The notes beneath the pieces were generated by a model. That model did no database searches. It was given only the letters and a program-made list of their open reading frames with translations, and was not told the DNA's origin. The translations under genes and the position numbers were made by a program. Source: Planctomycetota bacterium (GTDB lineage: Bacteria > Planctomycetota > Phycisphaerae > UBA1845). Taken from it: a DNA stretch of 64,000 nt. The DNA is taken from positions 207,616 through 271,615 of the forward strand of contig JACQXM010000023.1 of the NCBI GenBank assembly GCA_016208685.1, in the 5' to 3' direction. Below, in pieces: positions 1 to 8,017 of the stretch (the stretch's first letter is position 1; each line of letters begins with the position of its first letter).

Positions 1-1
1 G

Positions 2-676
2 CTGGCGACCCTCGACCCCGCCGCCGCCCGCGCACTGGAGACCGTGGCTTCCTACTGGCTGCACGGCGCCGGCGGTGCCGGCCATGCCGGCAGCGCGCAT
101 CTCGACCTGTTACGTCATACGTATGTCACTTTGGTGGGGCACGCCGTCCGCGGCACCTGTCCGCCCTACGAGCTGGAATATGACCGCGGCGAAATTTACC
201 AGCAGGCCGCCGGACTGGCGGACCTTGGCGGCTTCTATGCCGCCTTCGGACTGGAGTTGGCGCGGGGCGCCGCGGAGCGCGCCGATCACGTGTCGGTGCA
301 GTGCGAGTTCATGGCCGTGCTCTGCGCCAAGGAGTCGAACGCCCGCGCGACGGGTAACGGCAACGGCAGCGACACCTGTGCCGATGCTCAGCGCACGTTC
401 CTGCGTGACCACCTCGGCCGCTGGCTTCCGGCCTTCGCGCATCGCGTTCAACAGGCCGATGCCGACGGCTTTTACGCCACGCTGGCGGCGTTCGCCTCAG
501 CCTTCATCGACGGCGAGTGTCGGCGATTCGAGATCCCCCTGGGGCCGCCGTTGCTGCAACTGCGCGCTGTCGATCCGGTCAAGGACGTGGAGATCAACTG
601 CGACGGCGCCGAGACCTGCGGTGCGGGCGGCGGCGAACCGCTGGTGCAGCTCGGGCTGGCAGTCGGGACGGATTAA
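2..676 (+). CDS. TorD/DmsD-family redox-enzyme maturation chaperone (5' end cut by window)
   Basis: The reading frame is open from base 2, so the true start lies left of the window and the visible GTG at 44 is probably internal. The visible protein is all-helical. Near residue 54 it carries the CPPYE(L)EY stretch that matches the conserved P-x-E-x-x-Y region of the TorD/NarJ/DmsD family. These cytoplasmic chaperones bind the Tat signal peptide of molybdenum oxidoreductases and hold the enzyme until its cofactor is in place. The client enzyme would be expected just upstream, outside the window. The C-terminus ends in a Gly/Cys-containing tail (ETCGAGGGEP) not typical of the family. The next gene starts 76 bp downstream on the same strand and may serve the same client. 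Family assignment is fairly firm; the client is unknown. Confidence 0.72.
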   Translation: MATLDPAAARALETVASYWLHGAGGAGHAGSAHLDLLRHTYVTLVGHAVRGTCPPYELEYDRGEIYQQAAGLADLGGFYAAFGLELARGAAERADHVSVQCEFMAVLCAKESNARATGNGNGSDTCADAQRTFLRDHLGRWLPAFAHRVQQADADGFYATLAAFASAFIDGECRRFEIPLGPPLLQLRAVDPVKDVEINCDGAETCGAGGGEPLVQLGLAVGTD

Positions 677-751
677 GCACCGGTTGCGACACCGAGGCGG
701 CGAGCCCGACCCCCACCTCCGCGCCCCGACGGACCGCGTGACCGCTGAGAG

Positions 752-1759
752 ATGCCCACGATGGAGTTCGAGTACGAGCCGGCACTGGTGGAGCAGGCGG
801 CGTTCCTCGCCGCCCGGCGGGACCCGGCGCTGGAGTGCGACCTGCACCTCGCCGTGGATCCGTTGTACGCCATTCCTGATCCCGAGTTGCGACAGCGGGC
901 GTTCGAGGAAGCCTACTCGTCGCTCTTTACGCGGATGGGCCTGGCTGCCGTTCTGCCCCGGCTCGTCGATGAATTCCCGCGGTTGACGCAGGCGGTCGGT
1001 ACGTGCGTGGTGCGCGAGGCGCCCCGAGGCAAGGCCCAATCCGCTGAGCTGCTCGGAAAACCGGTCGAGAATTCGGTGGCATACACCCTGATGATCCAGT
1101 TGTGCCCGGCGTCGCTGCTGGATGTCGTAAGTCTGACACCCTTGATGCGCCGCGAACTGCTGCATGCGTCCGACATCGTCGATCCGGACTTCGGCTTCGT
1201 CGAAGAGCCGCTTCCGGGGATTCCCGCGCAACAGACACTCATCCGGGAACGCTACCGCGTGCTCTGGGACGTCTATGTGGAAGGCCGCCTGGTGCGCGCC
1301 GGACGGCTGGACGGCAACGGGGTGCCGAAGCTTCGAACGCACTTTCTGCACGCCTTCTCGGTTCGTGGCGGGCAGGCATCGCCGGCGGACTTCGACCGCA
1401 TCGTCAGCGCCGGTCGCCTCTCTCACCGGCAACTCCGGGACTGGGCCGTGAGTCCCCGCAGCGTGCTCGCCGCCCCGGCCCCAGCATCCCCCGCCGACGA
1501 TGGACAGGTTCGTGCCCTCTGTCCGCTCTGCGGATTCCCCACCTTCGACTGGTACCCGTTTCCCGCGCCCGGCGTCGTGGGCGTCATCCTGCAGCAGCGG
1601 CCCGATTGGAACCCCCAGGCCGGGGCCTGCCGGCAATGCGTGGAGACGTATCTCGCGGGCGCTCCGTTGCGCCACCCCGCGCCCGCGGCCTCGCCCCAAG
1701 GGACGTGCATCCCCTGCTGCGGACACCCGCCGGCTACCGTTATCACTCGACAGGCTTAG
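752..1759 (+). CDS. Unknown protein with C-terminal CxxC cluster, beside a TorD-type chaperone
   Basis: This 335-residue protein has no signal peptide or membrane segment. Its last 80 residues hold three cysteine pairs: C257/C260 in CPLCG, C293/C296 in CRQC and C319/C322/C323 in CIPCC. That pattern suggests a zinc-ribbon or other metal site. The first 240 residues are acidic and carry no motif I recognise. It follows the TorD-type gene on the same strand, so a role in maturing or delivering the same metalloenzyme is a reasonable guess. It is not a clear FdhE, whose cysteine spacing differs. ATG 752 is preceded by a weak GAGAG. I do not know the family. Confidence 0.6.
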   Translation: MPTMEFEYEPALVEQAAFLAARRDPALECDLHLAVDPLYAIPDPELRQRAFEEAYSSLFTRMGLAAVLPRLVDEFPRLTQAVGTCVVREAPRGKAQSAELLGKPVENSVAYTLMIQLCPASLLDVVSLTPLMRRELLHASDIVDPDFGFVEEPLPGIPAQQTLIRERYRVLWDVYVEGRLVRAGRLDGNGVPKLRTHFLHAFSVRGGQASPADFDRIVSAGRLSHRQLRDWAVSPRSVLAAPAPASPADDGQVRALCPLCGFPTFDWYPFPAPGVVGVILQQRPDWNPQAGACRQCVETYLAGAPLRHPAPAASPQGTCIPCCGHPPATVITRQA

Positions 1760-2158
1760 CGGCGACCGGAACTCACCTGATTGGACGGTCGTCGGGTCGA
1801 TGCGCATGCCGCGCACCGCATACACGGCGCGCCGCTCACACGTGGTAGACTCGCCTGCCCGACGCCGCCCCTCGCCGTCCCCCTCCTCGGACACGGCCAC
1901 ACGGCCTGTCTGCGCGCCGTAAACCAACCGCGTCCGCGCCATTTGGCGGGCTCGCCGCGTCGCTGTAGACTTCCGCCCATGGTCGTTCTAACGAGAACCG
2001 ATACCGAAGCGGAATCGCGCCCTCCCCTGTGCCGCCGGGCGCCGCGTGAAGCGTGCTCCCATCGTTGCAGCGCCGGCCAGGCGGTTCCGCATGGAGCATT
2101 CGGGCGCCGCCCGCGTGGCGGCGGGGCATCGGCCGTCGGAAAATGGGCCTGTTGCGTC

Positions 2159-2746
2159 ATGGTGCTTAGCGGGAGCTGCGGGCGGGATGTGCGGCTGACG
2201 GGTGAGACGCTTCGTGACGTCACTGTGCACACCGTCAGCCACTACGGCGTCACTCTCGACGAACAGGCGGCGCCGGAACAGGTGGCCTTCGTGCTGCTGC
2301 GGGCCATCCGGGATGATTTTCTCGCGACCAGCGAAGCGCAGCGCGAGGAAGCCGTCGCCCGGCTCTACGACGTAGCGGCCGCCGACGCCATCGGCGGGCT
2401 GGGGGGCAAGGGTCTAACGCGTTTGGAAACGCTCTATCAGGTCATTCACCAGTGGACGCCAACGGTGGCGTATTACGCCCGCGATCTGGAGGAGGATTGG
2501 GAGAAGGCGCGGCCGCGGCTGCTCCGTACGCGCTCGCAGACCACGAAGTCCGGCAAGGCGGAGGCGGAAGAGGTCCAGGTCCTTACCGAGCTTGCCGACC
2601 CCACCGCGGACGCCAACGCCCGCGTCGTACTTGTCATGGGGATGGTACGCGAGCGTAACCACTGGCGGGTGAAGGCGTTGGCTTTCGCTCCCAGTCGACG
2701 AAGCATCCGCGCCCAGCCGGCCGTCGAGTCCGAACCGCGAACGTAA
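2159..2746 (+). CDS. Unknown protein, possibly exported
   Basis: The frame is open well upstream (from about 1781), but that part is arginine- and proline-rich and looks non-coding. ATG 2159 is the first methionine that gives a protein-like sequence. The 195-residue product begins MVLSGSCGRD, which might be the end of a short lipoprotein signal, though the box is weak. It continues as a helical, acidic domain with a YYARDLEEDWEKARPRL stretch. No known family is evident. It lies between the TorD-like pair and the uvrA-like gene, 52 bp before the latter. Start and function are both uncertain. Confidence 0.5.
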   Translation: MVLSGSCGRDVRLTGETLRDVTVHTVSHYGVTLDEQAAPEQVAFVLLRAIRDDFLATSEAQREEAVARLYDVAAADAIGGLGGKGLTRLETLYQVIHQWTPTVAYYARDLEEDWEKARPRLLRTRSQTTKSGKAEAEEVQVLTELADPTADANARVVLVMGMVRERNHWRVKALAFAPSRRSIRAQPAVESEPRT

Positions 2747-2798
2747 TAGGGTTGCGGTCGTAACCCGCGCCGCGACAACCATCGGAGCCGCGACCGAA

Positions 2799-4859
2799 AT
2801 GGAGCGTGCAGCATTTGCAACGGCGCGACCGACCCATAGCGCGCCGGAGCGAACCGAACCAGACTCCGGACTGAGTGAACCGACCGTGGACCCGGACTTG
2901 ATCGTCGTCAAAGGGGCGCGTGAGCACAACCTGCGCAACGTCACGCTCTCCATCCCGCGCGGGAAGTTGGTGTGCTTTACCGGGGTTTCGGGCAGCGGCA
3001 AGAGCAGTTTCGCCTTCGATACGCTTTTTGCCGAGGGGCAACGCCGGTACCTGGAATCACTGAGCTCGTACGCGCGACAGTTCCTGGGCCAGCTTTCCAA
3101 GCCCGATGTGGATCAGATCACGGGACTCGGACCGGCCATCGCCATTCAGCAGAAAACCAGCGGATGGAACCCGCGCAGCACCGTGGGGACGATCACGCAG
3201 ATACACGATTACCTCCGCGTGTTGTTCGCGCGCGCCGGTCGGCAGCACTGCCCGCGCTGCGCCCGCCCCATCGCGGCACAAACCCGCGAACAGATTCTGG
3301 CGCGGATTCTGGAAGTTCTGGCCGAGGCGAAAGTGTTGATCCTCGGCCCCGTGGTCCGCGGGCAGAAGGGCGAATACCGTGACCTCTTCGCGGACATGAT
3401 CAAACGCGGGTTTGCCCGTGCCCGGGTCGACGGTGAGGTGTTGTCCCTTGCCGAGGCGCCCATGCTCGCCCGTCATGTCCGCCACAACATCGAGATCGTG
3501 GTGGATCGCCTGACCATCGCCCCGGCCGTCCGCCCGCGCCTGGCGGAGGCAGTCGAAACGGCGCTGGAGCTGGGCGACGGGACTCTCATCGTTCACATAC
3601 TCGCCGACTCCGGAGCGAAAGCGGCGAACCTAGCCCCTGCCGGCGGCGCCCGACCGACGCGCGGCCTGTCGCGCCAGTCCGCCGCCGCGAGCGGGCGCGG
3701 CGCGAGGGGGCGCGGCGCTGCCGCCCGTTCCGCCGTACCCGGCAGCGACCTGCTGCTTTCCTCCCACTACGCCTGCCCGGAGTGCGACCTGAGCTTCGAG
3801 CCGCCCTCACCGCAGCTTTTCAGCTTTAACTCGCCGACCGGCATGTGCACAGCCTGCGACGGCCTGGGCACCAGCTTCGACTTCGACCCCGATCTGCTGG
3901 TGCCCGATCCGCGGAAGAGCTTCCTGCACCTGGCGGTTGAGCCCATGCGCACGCGAATCGGCCGCTGGCGGCGGCATATCTACCGCGGCGTGGCGGAGCA
4001 CGTGGGCTTCGACCTCGGCACGCCCTGGGGCAAGCTCCCCGAGAAGGCGCGCCGCGCCCTGCTCTACGGCCTGGGTGACACGCATGTGACCTACGAATGG
4101 CGCTGGTCGGGGGGCGTGTGGCGCCATGGCGGCACGTTCGCGGGCGTCGTCGCCGAGCTGCGCGACAAACACCGCAAGGCGCAATCCTCCTTCGTTCGTG
4201 CTTACTACGAGAAGTACATGCGGCAGTCGGTTTGCGGCGCCTGCCGCGGCGGCCGCCTCAACGCCCAGGCGCTCGCCGTCCGCGTCGGGGATCGCAACAT
4301 CAACGAGGTATGCGCTCTACCCGTCAACGAGGCGGAGGCGTTCTTCGCCCAACTGTCGCTGTCGCCCACCGAGTCCAGGATCGCCGCCGAGGTCCTCAAG
4401 GAGATCCGCGGGCGCTTGCGTTTCCTGACGGACGTGGGATTGGAGTACCTCACGCTGGACCGTTCCGCTCCCACACTGTCCGGGGGTGAATCGCAGCGCA
4501 TCCGGCTGGCGAGTCAGATCGGCGCCGGACTGGTGGGCGTGCTCTACGTCCTGGACGAGCCCAGCATCGGCCTGCACCACCGCGACAACCGGCGGCTGCT
4601 GGATTCCCTCCGCCGCCTGCGTGACCTGGGCAACACCGTCGTGGTCGTCGAACATGACGAACAGACGATGCGCGCCGCGGACGAGATCGTAGACTTCGGC
4701 CCCGGACCCGGGGTACGAGGCGGAGAGGTCGTCGCCCACGGCAGCCTTGCCGCCGTCGCCGCCGAGCCGCGTTCCATCACCGGCCGGTACCTGCGGCGCG
4801 ACGAGGAAATCCCCGTTCCGCAGAAGCGCCGCCCCGTTTCCCGAGCCGCCCGCCGCTAG
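2799..4859 (+). CDS. uvrA: Half-length UvrA: N-terminal ATPase half only
   Basis: UvrA finds DNA lesions for nucleotide-excision repair and normally has two ABC ATPase halves (about 940 residues). This 686-residue protein contains only the first. Visible are Walker A GVSGSGKSS (62-70), the UvrB-binding region (about 125-245), a zinc module (CPEC...CTAC, about 324-353), the CGAC zinc-like knuckle, the ABC signature LSGGESQ (560-566) and Walker B VLYVLDEP (581-588). The protein ends at VPQKRRPVSRAARR, exactly at the linker where full UvrA continues into its second Walker A. No second half follows in the next 480 bp. A low-complexity Gly/Ala/Arg insert sits at about 270-315. All first-half catalytic motifs look intact. 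It may pair with a separately encoded C-terminal half, form a homodimer, or be a decayed copy. Confidence 0.88.
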   Translation: MERAAFATARPTHSAPERTEPDSGLSEPTVDPDLIVVKGAREHNLRNVTLSIPRGKLVCFTGVSGSGKSSFAFDTLFAEGQRRYLESLSSYARQFLGQLSKPDVDQITGLGPAIAIQQKTSGWNPRSTVGTITQIHDYLRVLFARAGRQHCPRCARPIAAQTREQILARILEVLAEAKVLILGPVVRGQKGEYRDLFADMIKRGFARARVDGEVLSLAEAPMLARHVRHNIEIVVDRLTIAPAVRPRLAEAVETALELGDGTLIVHILADSGAKAANLAPAGGARPTRGLSRQSAAASGRGARGRGAAARSAVPGSDLLLSSHYACPECDLSFEPPSPQLFSFNSPTGMCTACDGLGTSFDFDPDLLVPDPRKSFLHLAVEPMRTRIGRWRRHIYRGVAEHVGFDLGTPWGKLPEKARRALLYGLGDTHVTYEWRWSGGVWRHGGTFAGVVAELRDKHRKAQSSFVRAYYEKYMRQSVCGACRGGRLNAQALAVRVGDRNINEVCALPVNEAEAFFAQLSLSPTESRIAAEVLKEIRGRLRFLTDVGLEYLTLDRSAPTLSGGESQRIRLASQIGAGLVGVLYVLDEPSIGLHHRDNRRLLDSLRRLRDLGNTVVVVEHDEQTMRAADEIVDFGPGPGVRGGEVVAHGSLAAVAAEPRSITGRYLRRDEEIPVPQKRRPVSRAARR

Positions 4860-5348
4860 ATATTCCCTTGAACGCCCGGAAACCGGGGCTAGAATTCCGC
4901 GACTGCTCTGGTGAATCGCCCGGGATCTGAACGTGCCCCGCTGGTGCGCACGCCCCTGTCGGGCTGAGGCGAGGCCTACGGCAGCAGGCGGGCGCCGGGC
5001 GGTGCCCCGCGGGTGCGGTGTTTTCGGCGCGCGGGTTTCCGCGTGTGCGGAGGTGCCGTAGCGCTCCAGCCCGCGTAACGCCGCGAGCTCCGTCGCATCG
5101 AAGCCCCGGGCCGGGCGGGCGGCCAGCGTGACCGGGTTCCGGTACCTGCATCGCCCGGCGGGACCCGGGCCAGTGGACACCAAGCAAGGTACACCGACAG
5201 GCTGCCGGGGGTGGCGGCATGCAGGTGTGGGTTCTCGAGACGGGGTCGTGCGATCGACGACGGCACACACCCGCGGGTTCGCACGCCCACGCGGTAGCGA
5301 CGCGCGTCGCGCCGCAGGCCGGGTGGGTGCTCTTCGGGGAGAGTGGAG
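4860..5348 (+). other. Gene-free spacer between the uvrA-like and pilT genes
   Basis: About 490 bp of GC-rich sequence without a convincing reading frame. I see no continuation of UvrA, no tRNA and no strong hairpin-plus-T terminator. The last 15 bases hold the GGGGAGAG ribosome-binding site of pilT. Confidence 0.5.
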
Positions 5349-6533
5349 ATGACCGAGATTTCGACGCCCGCGCCGGGATCGGCCTCCGACGACGGGCGGG
5401 TGCTGGAAGCCGGCGGCCTGGAATCTACCGCGGGCGGCGGGGCCCGCAGGATCGACAAGTATTTCCGCGCCATGACCAAACATCAGGCGTCGGACCTGCA
5501 CCTGAAGGCCAACACGCCTGCCAAGTTCCGCCTCAAGGGTGCCATTCGCAACATCGATGCCAACCCCCTGAGCAACCGCGATATCGAGGCCATGATGTTC
5601 GAGATCATGGACGGCCCGCAGCTTGAGCTCTACCGCGAGAAGGGTTCGGTGGACTTTGCCTACCAGCTCCCGGGGGCGGACCGCTTCCGCATCAACGTCT
5701 TCCGCCAGCGCGGCAAGACCTCGGTCGCCGCGCGGCGCGTGCCGCGCGACATCCTGAACTTCGCGGAGCTGCATCTGCCCGAATCTCTGGCCAAACTCGG
5801 TGAGCTGCACCAGGGGCTGGTGCTCTTCGCGGGCATCACCGGCAGCGGCAAGAGCACCAGCATCGCCGCCATCCTGGAACACATCAACCGCACCCGCGCG
5901 TGCCATATTATGACACTCGAGGATCCCATCGAGTTCCTCTACGAGGACAAGAAGGCCTTCGTCAACCAGCGGGAGATCGGCCTGGACGTGGAGAGCTTCG
6001 ACGAAGCGCTGAAGTACATGATGCGCGAGGACCCGGACGTCATCCTCATCGGCGAGCTGCGCGATCAGGAGACCCTGGCCGCCGCCCTCGCCGCCGCCGA
6101 GACCGGGCACCTGGTGTTCGGCACCATCCACTCCTCCAGCTCCGCGGCCACCATCGGGCGTATCGTCGATCTGTTCCCCGAGGAGCTGCACCAGCAGATT
6201 CGCATGTCGCTGGCCTTCAACCTCCAGGCCATCGTGTGCATGAAGCTCTTGCCCGGCCTGCGGGCCGACATCCCCCGCGTGCCCAGTTGCGAGATCATGC
6301 TGGCCAACGGCACCATCCGGAAGATGATCGCCGAGGAACGCGACGCCCAGATCGGAACGGTGATCCGCAGCTCCTACCACGACGGGATGATCGACTTTAC
6401 CGAGTCGCTACGGCTGCTAACGGAGCAGGAGCTGATTTCCGTCAAGACCGCCTACGCCGCGGCCCCCAACCCCGATGAGCTGAAGATGCGCCTGAAGGGC
6501 ATCTCGGTCACCGGCGGGGGGATCATCGGGTAG
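5349..6533 (+). CDS. pilT: PilT/PilU-type type IV pilus retraction ATPase
   Basis: This hexameric cytoplasmic motor ATPase depolymerises type IV pili. The protein is 394 residues, close to the family's usual 345-380 plus an N-terminal extension. Walker A is GITGSGKST (162-170). The Asp box and Walker B appear as TLEDPIEF and DPDVILIGELRD. The His box AETGHLVFGTIH follows, and then the QQIRMSLAFNLQAI region typical of PilT. ATG 5349 is preferred over GTG 5343 because GGGGAGAG lies at proper spacing. The gene stands alone here; no pilus assembly genes flank it, although two pseudopilin genes lie at 19-24 kb. PilT against PilU cannot be settled by eye. Confidence 0.9.
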   Translation: MTEISTPAPGSASDDGRVLEAGGLESTAGGGARRIDKYFRAMTKHQASDLHLKANTPAKFRLKGAIRNIDANPLSNRDIEAMMFEIMDGPQLELYREKGSVDFAYQLPGADRFRINVFRQRGKTSVAARRVPRDILNFAELHLPESLAKLGELHQGLVLFAGITGSGKSTSIAAILEHINRTRACHIMTLEDPIEFLYEDKKAFVNQREIGLDVESFDEALKYMMREDPDVILIGELRDQETLAAALAAAETGHLVFGTIHSSSSAATIGRIVDLFPEELHQQIRMSLAFNLQAIVCMKLLPGLRADIPRVPSCEIMLANGTIRKMIAEERDAQIGTVIRSSYHDGMIDFTESLRLLTEQELISVKTAYAAAPNPDELKMRLKGISVTGGGIIG

Positions 6534-6590
6534 GGCCGGCGTCCGTTTTCCATGCCCGGGTAGCTCGCGTTTCACCGGCAGGACGCGGGT

Positions 6591-6620
6591 GGCCCACCGC
6601 TTCAGCGGTGGGGGCGGCGA
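6591..6620. repeat. Dispersed hairpin repeat A, copy 1
   Basis: GGCCCACCGCTTCAGCGGTGGG forms an almost perfect stem (CCCACCGCT / AGCGGTGGG) with a two-base loop, followed by GGGCGGCGA. The same unit recurs at six other places in the window. Confidence 0.75.
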
Positions 6621-6700
6621 ACGCTTCGCGAATGAAGAATGGTGAATGCGGAATGCGGAAACCGGGCCGTCCCGATGAAACCGGGATGAGGGAGCGGATT

Positions 6701-6740
6701 GGGTGGCCCACCGCTTCAGCGGTGGGGGGGGGGGGGCGAT
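6701..6740. repeat. Dispersed hairpin repeat A, copy 2, with G13 tract
   Basis: Same GGGTGGCCCACCGCTTCAGCGGTGGG unit (6701-6726). The trailing G run is expanded to 13 G (6724-6736). It is followed by the GATTTGAACGCCGATTGTCG words that also trail other copies. Confidence 0.75.
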
Positions 6741-6953
6741 TTGAACGCCGATTGTCGACTGGCGATTGTCGATTGTCGCGTGGCCGACGGACCGATGATA
6801 TGCCCGCGGCAGTCATGCGCAGCCTGACTCCTCAGCGCAGTCCTCCTTCGTGTACTCTGTGTCCTTCGTGGTAATGGTGTTTACCACGAAGGGCACGAAG
6901 GCCACGAAGATGGCTGACCTTCCGGCTAGTGGCCCAGTGCATCAGTGGCGCAG

Positions 6954-6990
6954 TGGGTGGCCCATCGCTTCAGCGGCGGGGGAGGCGAAG
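6954..6990. repeat. Dispersed hairpin repeat A, copy 3
   Basis: GGGTGGCCCATCGCTTCAGCGGCGGGGGAGGCGA, with small changes that keep most of the stem paired. Confidence 0.7.
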
Positions 6991-7070
6991 AAACGACGAA
7001 TGCGGAAGGAGGAATGCTGAATGCGGAAGGAGCTACGCCGCAGGAGTGGCGGGCGGCCACCGCTTCGGGC

Positions 7071-7103
7071 GGGTGGCCCACCGCTTCAGCGGTGGGGGAG
7101 GCG
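7071..7103. repeat. Dispersed hairpin repeat A, copy 4
   Basis: GGGTGGCCCACCGCTTCAGCGGTGGGGGAGGCG. A degenerate partial copy (CGGCCACCGCTTCGGGCGGG) lies immediately to its left, so this may be a tandem pair. Confidence 0.72.
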
Positions 7104-7205
7104 ATGATGGCGCAAGAACCGGCGTGTACGATCCGTACCGCGAGTGCCAACGAGCGGTCACCTCGCTCGGTCACCCGATTGACGATTGTCGTTTGAGGCG
7201 CCGGC

Positions 7206-7590
7206 CTACGGCGCGAGGAACGCGCGAACGAACCCCGCAAAGTCGGCGAGGTCGACGTCGGTGTCGGCGTTGAAGTCGAAAGCTTCGCAGCCGGGGGCGA
7301 CGGACTTTTTCCCGGGGCCGTTGCAGCAGCCGGCCCAGTCGGCGAGGTCCGACGGGCCGACGCTTCCGTCGCAGTCGAAGTCGCCGATGCCGAATTCGTA
7401 GGCGCCGAGGTCCACCCGGCCGCACAGCAGGCGCGGGTGACCGTCGAGGTCGACGTCGCCGGGCTGCGGTACATAGTCGGGGTCGCCGGCGTTGATGCCC
7501 GGTGAGCCGGCGCGGAGGCGGAAGTCGTCGTCTTCGTTGCCCGCGATGTAGTCCGCCCGGTGTGCGCATAAGAAGCGGCATTTTCGTCAG
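7206..7590 (-). pseudogene. 3' fragment of a secreted beta-helix protein with paired EF-hand/dockerin-like tail
   Basis: Reading leftward, the frame opens after a stop near 7590. From about 7570 it encodes ADYIAGNEDDDFRLRAGSPGINAGD, then DLDGHPRLLCGRVDLGAYEFG. These are hallmarks of the choice-of-anchor-Q / parallel beta-helix proteins of planctomycetes. The end has two calcium-loop-like units, DFDCDGSVGPSDLADW and FDFNADTDVDLADFAGF. There is no start codon or signal peptide here. The missing N-terminus of a matching protein lies at 9895-10389 on the same strand, and the two are separated by an unrelated plus-strand gene. I read the two pieces as one broken gene that has also lost its middle. 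Confidence 0.72.
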
Positions 7591-8017
7591 AGTTGTATGC
7601 GGCATCTTGACACGCCAATCCAACGGTTGAGCCGGGGCCGCGGCCTCGTGTGCCCGCTATCGCCAAGGCGCCACGAAGCCAGGGGGCCTCGCCTCGCCAC
7701 AACGACCGAACCCATGTGGGCGGTTTGTTCCAACTTCGGTCCGTCGGTGATTCCGCTCCGGGGACGCTGCCCGAAGACCTCAAAGAGCACGTATACAGCG
7801 GCTACCGCAGTCCAAACGGAGTTCAGATCGAGACCCTGGCGTCTCGACATCTTGACAGGGTCGAAACTAGTCGTTCTAACGCCGAGAGTTGCTGATTCGC
7901 CTGGCGTGAGGTCCAGGCGATGCACGTTCGCACTCTGTGGCTACGCTTGTCCATCCGCTGCCGACGCTTCGAGCGTGCAGTTTGGCCCCTGGAAAGTACT
8001 TGCGTGGAGTGACCCGT
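7591..8017 (+). other. Upstream region of the PIN-like gene
   Basis: About 430 bp without a gene, lower in GC than the flanks. CATCTTGACA occurs twice (7603-7612 and 7848-7857). The left edge near 7560-7590 is where homology to the beta-helix gene stops, so the cassette probably begins there. The bases TTATGCGCA (on the minus strand) lie at this edge. Confidence 0.45.
7852..7880 (+). promoter_or_regulatory. Candidate sigma-70 promoter for the PIN-like gene
   Basis: A consensus TTGACA (7852-7857) is followed after 17 bases by TCTAAC (7875-7880), a weak -10 match. It points toward the gene at 8018, leaving a leader of roughly 130 bases. Visual match only. Confidence 0.3.

Larger units (their letters stand above)
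6534..7205. other. Repeat-rich intergenic zone
   Basis: Nearly 700 bp with no credible gene. It holds four copies of a short hairpin repeat (listed separately), runs of near-tandem GAATGCGGAA words, GATTGTCGATTG words (6742-6778, 7176-7194) and a CACGAAGGxCACGAAG run (about 6884-6910). One hairpin copy includes a 13-G homopolymer at 6724-6736. All open frames here are artefacts of the repeats. Confidence 0.65.

Noticed and set aside
1781..2158. N-terminal extension of the unknown gene ending at 2746
   Set aside because: The frame is open, but the residues are Arg/Pro/His-rich with no plausible start or domain; the protein-like part begins at ATG 2159.
4317..6380. A 687-codon open frame on the minus strand across the uvrA and pilT genes
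   Set aside because: It is antisense to two genes with clear family motifs and has no protein-like features; long antisense frames are expected at this GC content.
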